64,000 nt of DNA from Canna indica (GCA_034359265.1 CP136893.1:27288001-27352000), one strand, 5' to 3'. Shown: positions 10,799 to 22,935, counted from the first letter of the stretch. Made by a program: numbers and translations. The notes: generated from the sequence alone by a model not told the origin.

Positions 10799-11783
10799 AT
10801 ATTCATTTTACCCTTGGGCCAAAGTCTCTATAATATATAAAAATATATATAATATAAAGAAAATAATTTAAATTTATAAAATATTTTTTTTGATAAAAGT
10901 AAGATATTAAAGTATAAAAAATATATTTTCAAACTCTCTAATGCATTAAAAGCTTTTGCACAAAGTCTATAAATTTAAATTTAAATTAAAAATTATGAAA
11001 TATTTTGATGTAAAATATTTTTTTGGATCATAGTACATCTTTTGTAAATTATTTCATGAATTCAAATATTTTTTTAAAAAATTATGAAGCTATTATAGAC
11101 TTTGCACAAAAAGTTTCTAATGAGGTAGAAATTTTTGTTTATAATAATTTTATAATTATAAAAAATAAAATTTAATTCATAAAAAATATATATGTGATAT
11201 AAAAGATATGGTAGAGTATATCAAAATATTTTGGACAAAAAACATTTTACTATTTTTAATTAAAATTTATTTTTATAGACTTTGGACAAAAGTCTCTAAT
11301 AAGTTAGAGACTTTTGTTTATAATAATTTTATAATTATAAAATTCTTTATTTAATTTATAAAAAAATATATGTGATATAAAAGATGTGATAGAGTCTATA
11401 AAAAATATTTTGGACAAAGAATATTTTAATATTTAGAGACTTTTGCCAAAGTCTATAATAATTTTATAATTCAAAAAAATAATTTTAATTAATGAAATAT
11501 TTTTTTAAAAAATATAAAAGATGTGTTGTAGTTCAAAAAAATATTTTTTATTAAAATATTTCATAATTTTTAATTTAAATTTAGTTTTATAGACATTTTA
11601 TAAAAATCTTTAATTAATTAGAGAGTTTGAAAATATATTTTTTAGACTCTAACAATTTATTTTTATTATAATTTTTTTATAAATTAATTAATTTTTCTAA
11701 ATTTTTATTATTATTTTTTAATTTTTAACCTGTTTAAAGACTCCTAGGGATAAAATGTGTATCCAATCTATTAGGTTCCGATT
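10786..11783. mobile_element. AT-rich terminal-inverted-repeat (foldback-like) element, about 1 kb
   Basis: The left end CCTAGTGGATTCGATATTC and the reverse complement of the right end (CCTAATAGATTGGATACAC, near 11783) agree over most positions. The match continues through CATTTTAYCC and AGTCT, giving an imperfect inverted repeat of about 40 bp. Inside, a unit of about 185 bp (about 11090 and 11275) is tandemly repeated, with inverted stretches of CAAAAGTCTCTAA / TTAGAGACTTTTG. No transposase is encoded, so it would be non-autonomous. The superfamily is not clear to me. Confidence 0.6.
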
Positions 11784-12040
11784 TTAAAAATTTTGACCCA
11801 CAAAAATTTGAATTTGAGAATTTCTATCTCTCAAAATTTAATTTTGGAAAATTTATGTAAATATTATTACTTTTATATTTTGATCCGAGAATTTTCATCT
11901 TTCAAAATTCCATTTTGAGAAACTCTTATAAATATTATTACTTTTATATTTCTAAACCGTTACTGATTTAAACTTCAAAAGTTAAACACGTTAAAAATTA
12001 AAATGGTGACACGTTGCAGATGTTATTATCACCCATGAAT
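11784..12040. repeat. AT-rich repeat R1, copy 2, right part
   Basis: 11930-12035 matches 780-880 (ATTATTACTTTTATAT and ACACGTTGCAGATGTT). Two internal blocks with AAATATTATTACTTTTATAT show a local duplication. Confidence 0.5.
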
Positions 12041-12444
12041 ACGCAACGTTAATAATTTAATTAGTAAATTCCACTTTTTAATTATAATCTTAACAACGAG
12101 TCCACGAGAAAAATGAGTTGATATTTTCAGTATTGCCTTGACTAGTATTTTTTAGGTCCAAACCAGGAAATAAAAGTCCACCTGCCTTCTCCAAATCTTC
12201 GTCTCTCCGAGTTGCCCGTTTTCAATGGACTCAAGGTCCACAGAAAAGGCGAGGGAGGGGAGGCGCACACCAAATCCTTGCTCCTCTTTATTTGCCTTTG
12301 GCCTACCGAGTTTGTAGCAGTGGCCAGAGGCGCAAATGCCCTCTCTCCTCCCTCCTCACAAGCCTTGCGTGTGGTCCGGTGGCCAGCATTGGCATCATTG
12401 TCGCTTCCCAACCCCGCAAAATCCGCACCATCTCCGCCTTTTTC
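12041..12444 (+). other. Upstream region of the host gene
   Basis: Composition changes from AT-rich to GC-rich at about 12170. No transposon sequence is recognised. Frames at 12142-12502 on both strands lack domains and coding context. The proximal promoter probably lies here, but no specific binding site can be supported. Confidence 0.35.
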
Positions 12445-12450
12445 TATAAC
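12445..12450 (+). promoter_or_regulatory. Possible TATA box
   Basis: TATAAC about 100 bp before the start codon, followed by a pyrimidine-rich stretch (CTCCTCCTCTTCGCC) typical of plant 5' leaders. Weak sequence-only call. Confidence 0.3.
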
Positions 12451-12546
12451 TAGCTGCTCCTCCTCTTCGCCTTCTCGTCAACGAGAACCTCCCTCCCGCT
12501 GATTGTTTGTTTGTTTGCTTGTCAGTCGCTGTTGAGGTCTTGCGTG

Positions 12547-14152
12547 ATGGCAACAGAATGCGAAGACGGAGAGCTTTGGCTCCCTGCAGAGTTACTCTGC
12601 GACGATTTCTTCCGCGATGAAAAACCCAAGGAAGGGGAGCCTCTCGTGTCTAATCTGGACTCCCCTGTGGAGTCCGTCACCACCGGTACGGAGAGCGACG
12701 AGGACGTGGAGTACATGGCCGGGCTCACCCAGCGTATGGCTCGCTACTCCCTCCAGGACGACGACGGTGACGCCATGGCCTTGGCTTTGGGCCATTCTAA
12801 GGTAGCGAATCGTAGTTCGTTGATGGAGATTGGAGACATTCTCGAGGGGGGTTTCCGGCTCCGGATTTGCTGACTTGGGGTTGCTGGTGTTTTGTTTATG
12901 GCGCAGGCCATCGCGCGCTCGCCGCAGTCGACGCTGTGCCCGTGGTCTGCTTCGAACAAGGGGAGCCCGAACGGTCCCTCGCTGGTCTCTTCGCCCTCCT
13001 CGTCGTCTCCGCTGCAGCAACGCGGGAAGGAGGACGCCGGCAACCTGCTCTACGAAGCTGCCGGGCAGGTGATGCGGATGAGGCGGCTGAGCGATCTTGG
13101 CCGTGGCCAGAGCCTCTACGAGCGTGGGTTCATCTCCCCTGCCGAGAACCCCTCACCGGCGCCCAAGAGCAGCTGCTATGCTTCAGGTCCTTTCATCACC
13201 GATCATCAGATCCAAGCAGCTCATGTGAGTCTTACCCCCTTTCTCCCTCCTGTTGTTCTGCATTGATTGCATTATCTGACGCGTGGCGTTCTCGCTTAGT
13301 TTTATCACATGAAGCGGCAGCAAGCGATGAAGCAGCAGCTCGCGGCGCCGTGGGGAAGGCAGAACAGAGCTACAGGGGTTGGCGGTGGACACGCGGAAGG
13401 CCGGTGCGGGCCGTGCGGCCGACCTTTGGATCTGCCGCCCTCCGCGTGGCCGCCGCTTATCAAGCCGTCCCCACCGCAGCAGGAGCACAATCCAACGCGC
13501 GCAGTTCTCCTCAACAACTCCGGCGTCCGAAAGGAATCTGCCGGCACCGGCGTCTTCCTGCCGCGAACTTCCGGCAACAGGCCAGAGCCACGGAAGAAGG
13601 CCGGTGAGTGGCATCTCACCCAAAGAATCTCGTCGTGGATTCTCCTCTCCCTCTGCCATCGTATTCCATTTTGTCTTTTTCTTGCAAGCAGTCAACAAGT
13701 CGGCCAATAAATTTCCCAATTAGTTGTCTCAACTGTTCACCAACACACGTGACACGTTGGCTGTAGCATTTTTCTTCGCTCTTTTCCACTCTGTTCTAAA
13801 TCTCACTTGTTTCCTCTTCCTTTTACCTCCGCAGAGTGTTCGACAGTGCTGGTTCCGGATCGAGTAGTGCAGGCGTTGAACCTGAGCATGGAGGAGTTCG
13901 CAGCGCTGCCACGTTTTCCCGGCGGCTTCGTTCTCAATCGTGGTATAATAACTTGTTTAAGCTTTGACGAGAGTTGAAGTCTTCTCTTCGATCTCTAAAA
14001 GGAAGAACTTTAATTATTCGACAGATGTTCTCATTGGGCGAAGCAGCGCGGTGGTATCACATCAGAAAAGGAAGCACCACCTTGGCGACGACCCGACAAC
14101 AGCAGCTGCAGCGGCATGGAGTGGAGTCCTTCCTCAGGAGTGGACTTACTGA
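12547..14152 (+). CDS. Conserved plant protein of unknown function (five exons, 370 aa)
   Basis: The only intact host gene. Exons are 12547-12801, 12907-13224, 13300-13603, 13835-13942 and 14025-14152. All introns are GT-AG and the reading frame is continuous. ATG 12547 is the first in-frame start. The acidic N-terminus (DDFF, ESDEDVEYMAGLTQRMARY at about 57-75) is followed by TLCPWSASNKGSPNGPS (94-110), YEAAGQVMRMR (134-144), a Gln-rich segment starting exon 3, LPPSAWPP, a KESAGTGVFLPR block near the end of exon 3, VLVPDRVVQALNL in exon 4, and the C-terminus LPQEWTY. I remember this motif order, including LPQEWTY, from uncharacterised proteins of other plants. No enzyme domain, signal peptide or membrane segment is visible. 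It looks soluble and largely disordered. Function is not assigned. Confidence 0.9.
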
Positions 14153-14365
14153 CTTCGTTTTAGCTGCTACTACTAACATACAAAACTGCAGTGTAGTTCT
14201 TGCGATAGTTGGAGTTATAATTCAAATGAGACAAGAAACAAGTTAGAGAACAACAGTGGAAGCAGCAGAAGATAGGCAGCATGGGAAGCAAGGTGAATTA
14301 GGAATATTATGACCCCCCAGTTATGTTTTGGGGAAGAATAAGGGTTGAATTGGCGAATTGCTTTA

Positions 14366-14371
14366 AATAAA
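14366..14371 (+). terminator. Poly(A) signal of the host gene
   Basis: AATAAA lies 214 bp after the stop codon and is followed by a T-rich stretch. The spacing is normal for a plant 3' untranslated region. The cleavage site cannot be fixed by eye. Confidence 0.5.
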
Positions 14372-14879
14372 GGGCTCATTTGTTACCTTTGATGCTTCTC
14401 GCAACTGGCTTAATTCTCTCCTTTGCAGGTTTTTTTTCATGTTATAAATATATATGTGATAACCGAAGCAAGAGTCCAAAAAATAAGCAAGGCTCTTTGA
14501 GTTTTTTTTCTTTTTAAGTAGACTTCCAATGCTTGTAAGAGAAATTTTATTATGGCCTAATATTGTATAAATGAAATATTTTCTGATATAGTTTTGAAGT
14601 GTTGATATTTATTCTCTTCTTGTCGGGTTAAATGGATTAATTATAATTCACATGCTTGTTAGGATTTTCTTTCTTGAAAAAAATATTATAGTCAATTATA
14701 CCATATATATTAGTCAGGATCATACAATGATGACTTAGGTATAGATTGCGAGCTTTAGCGAAGAAAGTATTTTCGATAATACGAAAAAAGTTTCTAGAGT
14801 TTCTTACCTAACAAAGAAAGAAATATTTGGGACAAGCTTGACTTCCTTACCTAACTTGAATGCCACCTATTCAACAACA
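14372..14879. other. AT-rich intergenic DNA, no gene seen
   Basis: No ORF, RNA gene or recognisable repeat. It separates the gene's 3' end from a Tat-type LTR. Confidence 0.4.
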
Positions 14880-15475
14880 TTTGCATTACACCCAAGCATC
14901 CTCCCTTCATGCCCTTTCAGCGGAATGAGCACCCCCAACAAACTCTCGGGATCCAACCGACGCAGATCGAGGTCAGAAGCCGACACTACTTAGAGTTTGG
15001 CACATAGTCCTTCAGACTCTGATCAAGCTCGGGGGATGTGGACTGGACTAGCACTTTGGATCCGGTCGAATTAGGCCCAGAAGCGCCCACACTTATGAAC
15101 CAGACTCAACTCAAGCCAACAGCTTAGCCCGAGGGCTCCACTCAGCCATACAAGGACACCCACATCCTCGTTAACTATGGGGGATTCATCATCACGAGCA
15201 CGACATCTTCGGGATTAGCCTCGGCCCATTCCGAGCAACATCCAACGAGATTATCGGACGATATTATCGTCAATCCTCCATCATTCTGCAATATATACAA
15301 ATACGACACGCCTCAGGTAACCCAGAGTCTAATTTCTATTACATTCACCATGATCACATCTTGACTTGAGTGTCAGAGTGTCTTTTGCACACACCCCCTC
15401 CCCTCGTCGGAGTTGCACCTGACCAGGAGATACACCGGATCAGATCGCATCACTCCGACTTCAGGCAGAACAGTT
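14880..15475 (+). mobile_element. Tat-like Gypsy 3' end: internal tail plus LTR
   Basis: A purine tract CTCGGGGGA ends at 15036 and is followed by TGTGGACTGGACTAGC, the usual layout of polypurine tract then LTR start. A TATA-like ATATATACAAATACGA lies at about 15291. The TTGAGTGTCAGAGTGTCTTT block follows, as in the minus-strand copies at about 1000 and 3000. Internal coding parts are absent. LTR end estimated near 15475. Confidence 0.6.
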
Positions 15476-16601
15476 TCCATATATAAAAGCAAGGATAACT
15501 CTTGCCATGCTGCATAACAGGGAGAGAAAACTTAGAGGTAGTGTCATATGAATTTGTATGTAATAGATAATATTGGATTAATTGCACGAATTATTTTTTT
15601 TAACTTTCCTCAAATTTAAATTTATCATCCAATAAAATTATTTTTTATAAAAACCCCTTAATTTATATGAATAAAGTATCTTTCCATTTTTTTAGTAACG
15701 TCTGTCACGGATCACGCGAGACGTCTTCTTGTGAGGCGTGAATGCAGTTCGCAACGTGTTTTGTGTTGATGCTAGGGTTCTGTCATCTCGACCATGTGCT
15801 TGACACGTTTCTAACATAATCGTCAGCGTGGCGAGCATGGGAGTGCATAGCTTGCTCTCCAAACCGGCCAAGCCATTATTAGGTTATCGACATAGCACAC
15901 GAAGATAACATGATTCTAATTGCTTGGTTAAATTGTTATTAATGATTTGTCGCGAAGCTATTCATAATAATTTGTTATTAATGATATTACCATGTCATAA
16001 TTTGATAATATAAGTATAGATAGAATTTGTTTTCTATATGGAGCTTGATAAATAAATTAATCTACTTTAAATATTGTAAGAAAAATAAATATGCTTAAGT
16101 GCTTTTAAATTATAGAGTTAATTTCACTTTATCTCCTAAGTATTGATTATATTATATTTTTTACATATATGTAAAAATATCAATGTAAAAATAAAAATTA
16201 ATTTTCATGTATGCTAAATTATATAATTATACTTCAAAAAATATATTAATTATATATTTAAAATATATGAACAAATAAAAATATTAATTTACAAATAAAT
16301 GAAATATTGGTTATTTGATGTCTATTTCTTGAGAAGTATTCTTGTCAACTAAACATATTGTAAGAAGTTAATTCATGTAAAGTTGCTGAAGTCAATCTTG
16401 TCAACCAAATATTTTTTCGGTAGTTTCTAGAAAATCTATAGCTCGCCTTACAACAGTTGCACTTCACTCGCAGCTTGTTGGCTCATTCATTCACTTGCTC
16501 ATGAACTCGTTGCTTCGCCAGAAGCGACTAGTCCCCTCCTTTCCTCTAAGTTAATTCATGGAATGTATAACTTCTGCACGGAGTTACTTCCTATGTCAAT
16601 C

Positions 16602-16638
<37 letters not shown>

Positions 16639-17155
16639 ATATGTAGTATTTAAGCTTTCACATTGAAATTGGATGACAACATGGATAGCGGTCACCTTAA
16701 GACAATGCACACAGGTGGTAGCGAGGATTTAAAACGACGACGATGATGATAAGGAATAAGAGATGAGAGCTTGAGTGTGAGCAAGAGAAAGAAGAAAATA
16801 AAGTTCAACTGATTTGTTTCAAATCATTGAAACATGTAATAACATGATTTTTTTAATAGAAAGAGTTGTAGCAAATGTGAATAACTTAGGCCCATGGCAA
16901 AACTATCATTAAGCCGACTTGTCGCATAAGGGTTTGCCCACTGGTCACATAGATGGGGAACAATTCATTTGCCATTGTTAATGGTAATTTATCGTAGAGT
17001 GCTACTATTATGCCATTGTGGAATAATGGTTCAAAAAATGTAATACTCGCAATTCTAATGGATTTTATTTTTGATATTAGCGAGATAATTTGGAGGCGTG
17101 TCAGATCGAGTCGAGTAAAACATCGGAAGGTGCGACTGTATGGCTTGAGCACACA
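15476..17155. other. Intergenic DNA, no gene seen
   Basis: AT-rich sequence with a short GC-richer patch at 15700-15880. It contains the GA microsatellite at 16605. A minus-strand frame at 16886-17152 has no recognisable domain and is probably chance. Confidence 0.4.
16605..16636. repeat. GA dinucleotide microsatellite
   Basis: About 16 uninterrupted GA units. Confidence 0.95.
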
Positions 17156-18379
17156 TGTAAAATTATTATTTCATGATTTATTATGATATTGGGTTCGAGT
17201 CGGGCTCGATCTGAGTCCAAGGGTTCAATCAGAACCCAATTTGGATGAGAATTGGTCCATTTGAGTCCAACTTAAGTCCCAAAGGAATATTGGTAATTTT
17301 GAAAACAACAAAAATTATCCACCTCAGCTGACCGTACGACTGTAGCAGTCACATGGAGGCCGAGGCGAGTGAGGAGGAGGTGACTTGGGCGATTGGTGGC
17401 CGAAGATTGCGTCGTCATCAGAGATTAGAGTCGCGAGGCTTGAAGTCATTCATCTCCTTCCCTTCTTCCTCTTTTTGTGAGTGATTTTAGAGCTTTTTGG
17501 TGTAGGAATTAGGGCCCTTGTGGCCGAACCCTATGATAGGGATAAATCCAAATTTTTTATGCTTATTTCTTCGATTTCTTGCATGCTTTTGATTATTAGA
17601 CTCCTCGAGATATTGTAGATCGCATTTTCATGAATTTTTGTAGGGCTTTCCTTGTAGATTAGGGCCGATCAGTTAGGGTTCATTTTAGGGAAGGTCATGC
17701 CGAAACTTTTAATGATTCTTAGGCTTAGATTATGTTTCTTTTAACATTTGATAATGTTTGATGTGAGTTGAGATATTCGGAAGGGGTACCTAGATTAGGG
17801 CAGCCCCTATTCCTTAGGGCCGATTGGCCTAGGGTTAGGGAAAAGGGGTAGAAACCCAATTGTATGATTCCTTTTGTTGTTCATTGAGCCGTGGATAAGG
17901 AATCCTCCATATCGAAACCTTGGGATGCGAATTAACCTTAGTGTGGTCGGTTAGGGCAATCCTAGGATAACCCTAGATCGGATGGCAATGATGGCTTTTC
18001 ACGATCCTTGGGTTCGCTTTAGTAATGGCATTAGTGAGTCGGCGGTCGGGTTGGATTGAAGTCGGGAGGTATGAGTACACCACCATGTGGCCCAACCCTT
18101 TGATGTAGGTGAGATAACTCTAGGATAGCCTTCCTTAGAGGTTACCTTGTACTCCGACCGTATTCTTTGTAACTAGGTAGTGAACGATAGAAACTATCTT
18201 AGTAGCGGAATGGAGAGGATTTCAATATGTAGAGTTATGAAGACTTTAAATATGTAAATTTTGTAAAGTAAGGTAGTAGACTAAAATACTATTCACCTAT
18301 GATGAGTAATTATTTTGCCTATGTTGAAATATTATTACACTTGCTTAGTTGAAGTATATCCATGTAGAAATGACTTAAA

Positions 18380-18675
18380 TCCATCTAGATATAATGTATA
18401 TCCATCCATTGTTACTTTATATCCATTCCGTTTGGCTGTATATACATGATATTATAATTTATATCCATTCTATTTGGTTGTATATACATGTTGTTTCAAT
18501 TTATATCCATTCTGTTTGGTTGTATATATATACTATTATGATTTATACCCACTTTGTTATGCTGCAATTACATGATGTTAAAGTCTGTATCCACTCTCAT
18601 AACCTATGCATTCATGCTGTGATGATCCATATCCACTCTCAAATGTGGTATATACATGTGGTATTTATGTACATG
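18380..18675 (+). repeat. Tandem repeat of about 60 bp inside the LTR
   Basis: Units combine TATATCCATTCYRTTTGGYT and GTATATACATG, with four to five increasingly degenerate copies. The translated frame across it (Y-I-H repeats) is an artefact of the repeat, not a protein. Confidence 0.75.
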
Positions 18676-19189
18676 CGAAATTATATATATAAGCCGAAAT
18701 CGTACATGTACATGCTGGATTTTGATATGCATGATGAATTTAAAAGTATTCGTGCCGAAATGAAAATTTGGGTGATAAACTGTAGAGCCGAGGGATTGAG
18801 CCCGAGAAAGGGCCAGTTGGGGCACGTGTGCGCGTACCTAAGTAGTCGACAGTAATGATAAGATCACCCGAGATATTGTCTATTTATTTTTATGTTCGAT
18901 AGACAATGTTTATGCTTGTGTTTGTGGATGGATGATGGCCGGACCGAGAAGCGTACCAACTTGACAAGATTGGTCCCCACTTAGTGAGTTTGGATTGAAA
19001 GTTGTCGCTAGTGAGCCACACTGACGATGGACCCAGGGGGGGGGGCATGATATGAGTCGAGAGTTGCCGTCAGCGATTCATGCTGACGATGAACCCAAGT
19101 GGATTGGTTGGAGGGCTATTCCCAACCAGAGTGGGCACCAGAACTAGTAGGCCATCCTTGGTCTTAATGATTTGGGCTCGAGTGGATTG

Positions 19190-19345
19190 GTTGGTTTGAT
19201 TTGGGCCTTCGTGGACTGAGTATATGATTTGAGTCTTTGTGGGCCGAATATATGATTTGGGCCTTTGTGTGGCGAGTATATGATTTGGGCCTTTGTGGGC
19301 CGAGTATATGATGTGGGCCATTATGGGCCGAGTGGTTGTTGTGGT
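19190..19345 (+). repeat. Tandem repeat of about 32 bp inside the LTR
   Basis: About five copies built on TGATTTGGGCCTTTGTGG followed by CCGAGTATA. Confidence 0.8.
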
Positions 19346-19983
19346 TGATGTTGGGCCGGTTTGGGCCGAGTTACATGAGTGTTTTTTTAGCATGAGTTTA
19401 TGGATGAAATCTTTACTTTTCATGCTATTATATTTCAGTGATTTCATAAGCTTGAATTCTGTTTAATATACTTATGCTCGGGATTTATGTGGAGGGCTCG
19501 GTAGAGCCACTCACTGGGTTCGTTAGTAACTCACCACTTTCTTCATGTTGTTTTGCAGATCCTGACCAGTGAGGTACTACTCAGTGGATATGGCGCGGCT
19601 AAGGAAGCAAGCTTGCACTACAGATCTCGTGGCACGTCTAGTTGAGTCGTAGTTGATTAGTGGAGTCATTTTCATTCATGCATATGAACTTGTATTTACT
19701 TACGATGTGAACCTTAAGAGTCTAATGTTTTACTTGGATAAATTGTTAGTTACGCATTTGAATTCTGGTTATCGCATCTCTTTCATTTTATCTGCGCATG
19801 CTGTGTGTCTGCATTGGTTGGCTTGGAGTACGTCCACGTACTCTGGTCGGTCACGCGTCCTTGTAAAACGAGGTGTAACAAAAATTATATTGACAAACAT
19901 TTCTATTTTGATAATACTTTGCACTATATTTGATGAAAAGGCAACCGTCCCATAAACCTATTATTCTAGTTGCATATTTTCTC

Positions 19984-21512
19984 TATTGGCCTAAGGTTAT
20001 CATCCTTGGTCTTAATCTCGGTTTTGATGATAACACATATGAAACTAATGTTTGAGCAAAAAATACTTTTATATTCTATATCGGCTTGCGCGCGATGTCC
20101 GCGATCAAAAGAATTGGAGAAATCGAAAAGACGATTGTCAATGCTCGAATTTCATAGGGAAGATAAAGTTTAAGTTTAGGACGTCTAGTATACTTGTATA
20201 ATCCTCTTCAGGATGCAAGAAGACCCAAAAACTAAAAAATTGAAAGTCGAACCCAAAAAACCTAACAACCAGAAAAATCAGAAAGAAATTTTCATAGTCT
20301 AGGGAGCTACTTGGAGGGTTACATGATTTAGACATTTTCTTGGCACCAAAAGTCTCGATAATTATTCCTTGGGTAGGAACAAGTTCAAGACTGATTTTTA
20401 AGTAATTTTTTGCCACCCTTAAACCATCCATATTTGTACTAGAATCCAAAATTTAGACTTTGATTCTTAAGGATTTTGATTTTTTCGATATTTTTATTGA
20501 ATCCAAATAAGAGGTATTTCCTTATTTACATTTATGTTTTAAAGATAATGGAGAAGAAAAATAAATTGAGAAATCAACTTAAAATTAAAAAATGTACATA
20601 AGGTCAAAAGTCACCAACCAGTCTTAATAGTATGTTATCGGCCGACCCCCGGCCGATCGTCGGTCAACCGAGCATCGACCGGTGGTCGACCGACGGAGAG
20701 CCAATGACTCTATTTTGAGCCGTTGGGTGCAATTTCATTCGGGTGTGCCTCTCTATAAGTTCGAGACCCTGGCCTTTCTTACACCTTCTTACCTTACTTG
20801 AGATGTTTGATCATTCCTGAGCTTTGATTGGGCCATTTATTGTGGAAACCTTAGCTTTGAGCCATCGTCACTTTGGATGAGCCTTGTCTTCATGTTTCAT
20901 CATTCAATGCATCAAGAGGAAGCTAGAATCTTGTGTTGGATCTAAGTAGTTTATTGTTTACATTTGTTGCTCTATTATTGTTGTATTTTGTGCTTATTTT
21001 CATTGTATTTGAGTTTATGTTAGACCTATAGTGTAGGTTTGGAAATTGGATGGTAGCCTTGGTGTTCGAGGCATAAGTCCATCGGTGTAGTTTGATTTAC
21101 TAGGATCAGTGATTGTTGTCCTTTAGAGTTGAGGTGGAAGAGTGCTCTCGGTGTGAATGCGGTGACTTCCGGGTATGAAAGTGTCTTCGGTGTGAGATTA
21201 GAGACTCTTTGGGTAAAAGGTCCTCATTGTAAGGAAAACAATTATAATTTAGTAAACTTAAGTTTGAAAATCTTAAGCAGATGTGCTTTGGTAGTGGAGT
21301 AGGCATTGAGGCCGAATCATTATAAATTAATCGTGTTTGCATTGCTTTTGTGTTTGTCATTGTTTGAATTACTATATTTACTTTGCTTTCGTTTGCTATC
21401 CAATTTGTGAATTGTCTAAATAACATAAGAATTGATTAAATTAAATTTAAATTAAATTTTTAGTAAATATATTATTCACTCATCTAGTGTAGGTCATTCG
21501 ACTTACCTCAAC
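19984..21512 (+). mobile_element. Sirevirus-type solo LTR (family A), plus strand
   Basis: It begins TATTGGCCTAAGG (TG changed to TA) and runs parallel to the LTRs at 44856 and, inverted, 32529: CTTGGTCTTAATCTCG, GATGATAACA, the TCGGTCAACCGAGC palindrome zone at 20660, TAGGTTTGGAAATTGG, GTGCTCTCGG and GTAGTGGAGTAGGCATTGAG. The end is eroded near 21512 and no target duplication is clear. No internal element sequence is present. Confidence 0.75.
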
Positions 21513-22935
21513 CAATATTATTACTCATAGGCCAATAGTAATATTCTGAACACGTGTACCACTATTGTATTCATATTTACGTGGTAAAATGAGAATTGTG
21601 CTCAGGTCACGGATTATATAACTTTTGCCATTATAAATGTGCATTTTATAAGCTATTGAGAATTATTATTAGGAGAAAGAACAACCAATACTCATTCCCT
21701 GTTTGTTCCAATTTTTGCATTAGGGCAAATTGATACCAATTATGAAGTTAGATGCAAATGAGGCCTAATTGGATGTTTGTTTTAATTGGCATCTTTTGGT
21801 TCACTTACCTTGCTATAATAAATTTAAAAATAATGAAGTTTTTGTAACTCTTACTATTAGTATCAAATGATAATACCAAGGAAAAAATCATCTCATATTA
21901 ATGGGATTAAGATAATAGTAAAATTATATGTACTACATATTGAACAATGTTTAAGATACATAAAAAAATTCATATCTAATAAAATGTTGTTTGAATTAGG
22001 AATCAGCAGTACTGAGAAAACTTATTTGCATTGATATGCTAGCTACTTGATCATATATAGTGCCAAAAGAAATAATTGTCGTGAGTACAAAGAAATTGAA
22101 AGATTTGAAACTTGGCCATTTGAACTATCTTTGATTAGGTTTTGTTGGCATTATATTACAAGTCCCACATGTTTGGTAACTGGCCAGGAAAAGGGTATAA
22201 CAAGAGTATGCCTGGTCCCACCAGTGATTCCATGGTTTGGTAATCTACCCAATTTTGGTGTTGGACCTTGTACCTGTGTGTGTACTCCTTATAATATAAA
22301 TTGAGTGTGTTTTTGATGCAGTTGGAAAGAAAATTAGGTCCAATCTAATGTAGGACTAAAAGAAAGAATCATGAAACAAAAGATATGAACAGCATTAAGG
22401 GTCTCCAACATATGAATCACATTTAATCTAAAGTCAATTAAGAATGATAAAATATGAATTATGTCAAAAATAAATTAATCTTAAGCATTAGATAGAAGGA
22501 CTTGTTGGATTTGTATAAAATAATATTAAAAGTAAAAGACAAAAAAATCAAATTTAAAGCTCACAATATAGAATAAGATATAATTAAGGTATGAATATTA
22601 GGGTTCAAGATGTATTGTGTCATTCGACAACAAAACCTATATCACCGTTATTTTTTTGAAAGGTTGGGAAGGCGATAAGAGTTTGATAATATTTCTTCTT
22701 TGATTAAAGAGAAGCAAATTAAGGAGGAGACAAAATAACAAAAAATAGTTACCTTCCAAAGTTAAAGATTTTAGAGGAAAAGAGAGCTATTACTAAATTA
22801 TTATTTTTTTACATTTTTGATATTAATGAACTAAATACAAAATATTCTTCTTCTCCCACCTCCTTTTTAGTAAAATTTTAGTCCATTCGTGAGTTACTTT
22901 GCGATAGTGGTGACGAATGCCGCTTTTTTTTTTCT
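21513..22935. other. AT-rich DNA, no gene seen
   Basis: A plus-strand frame at 22047-22304 has no domain, no long coding neighbourhood and low-complexity context. No terminal repeats or RNA gene recognised. Confidence 0.4.

Larger units (their letters stand above)
17156..19880 (+). mobile_element. Solo LTR of a Tekay-like Gypsy element, plus strand
   Basis: It starts TGTAAAATTATT and ends GAGGTGTAACA, giving about 2.7 kb, close to the 2.8-kb LTRs of the element at 39645-50794 that start TGTAATAT on their own strand. The block TTTTGCAGATCCTGACCAGT near 19550 is the same landmark as the inverse of 23250-23275. No internal coding region or second LTR is attached. I found no convincing 5-bp target duplication. 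Two tandem arrays lie inside. Confidence 0.65.

Noticed and set aside
12592..13723. Several long antisense and alternative frames over the host gene
   Set aside because: GC-rich coding sequence gives long shadow frames. The spliced five-exon model explains the region fully.
18394..18855. Plus-strand frame with Y-I-H-rich repeats, 153 codons
   Set aside because: It is the translation of a 60-bp tandem repeat inside an LTR. There is no homology or coding context.
17151..19885. Target duplication for the plus-strand Tekay-like solo LTR
   Set aside because: Flanks ACACA and AAAAT do not match, so I do not claim a duplication there. The ends may be misplaced by a few bases.
22047..22304. 85-codon frame in AT-rich DNA
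   Set aside because: No domain, no splice-compatible neighbours and no transposon homology that I can see.
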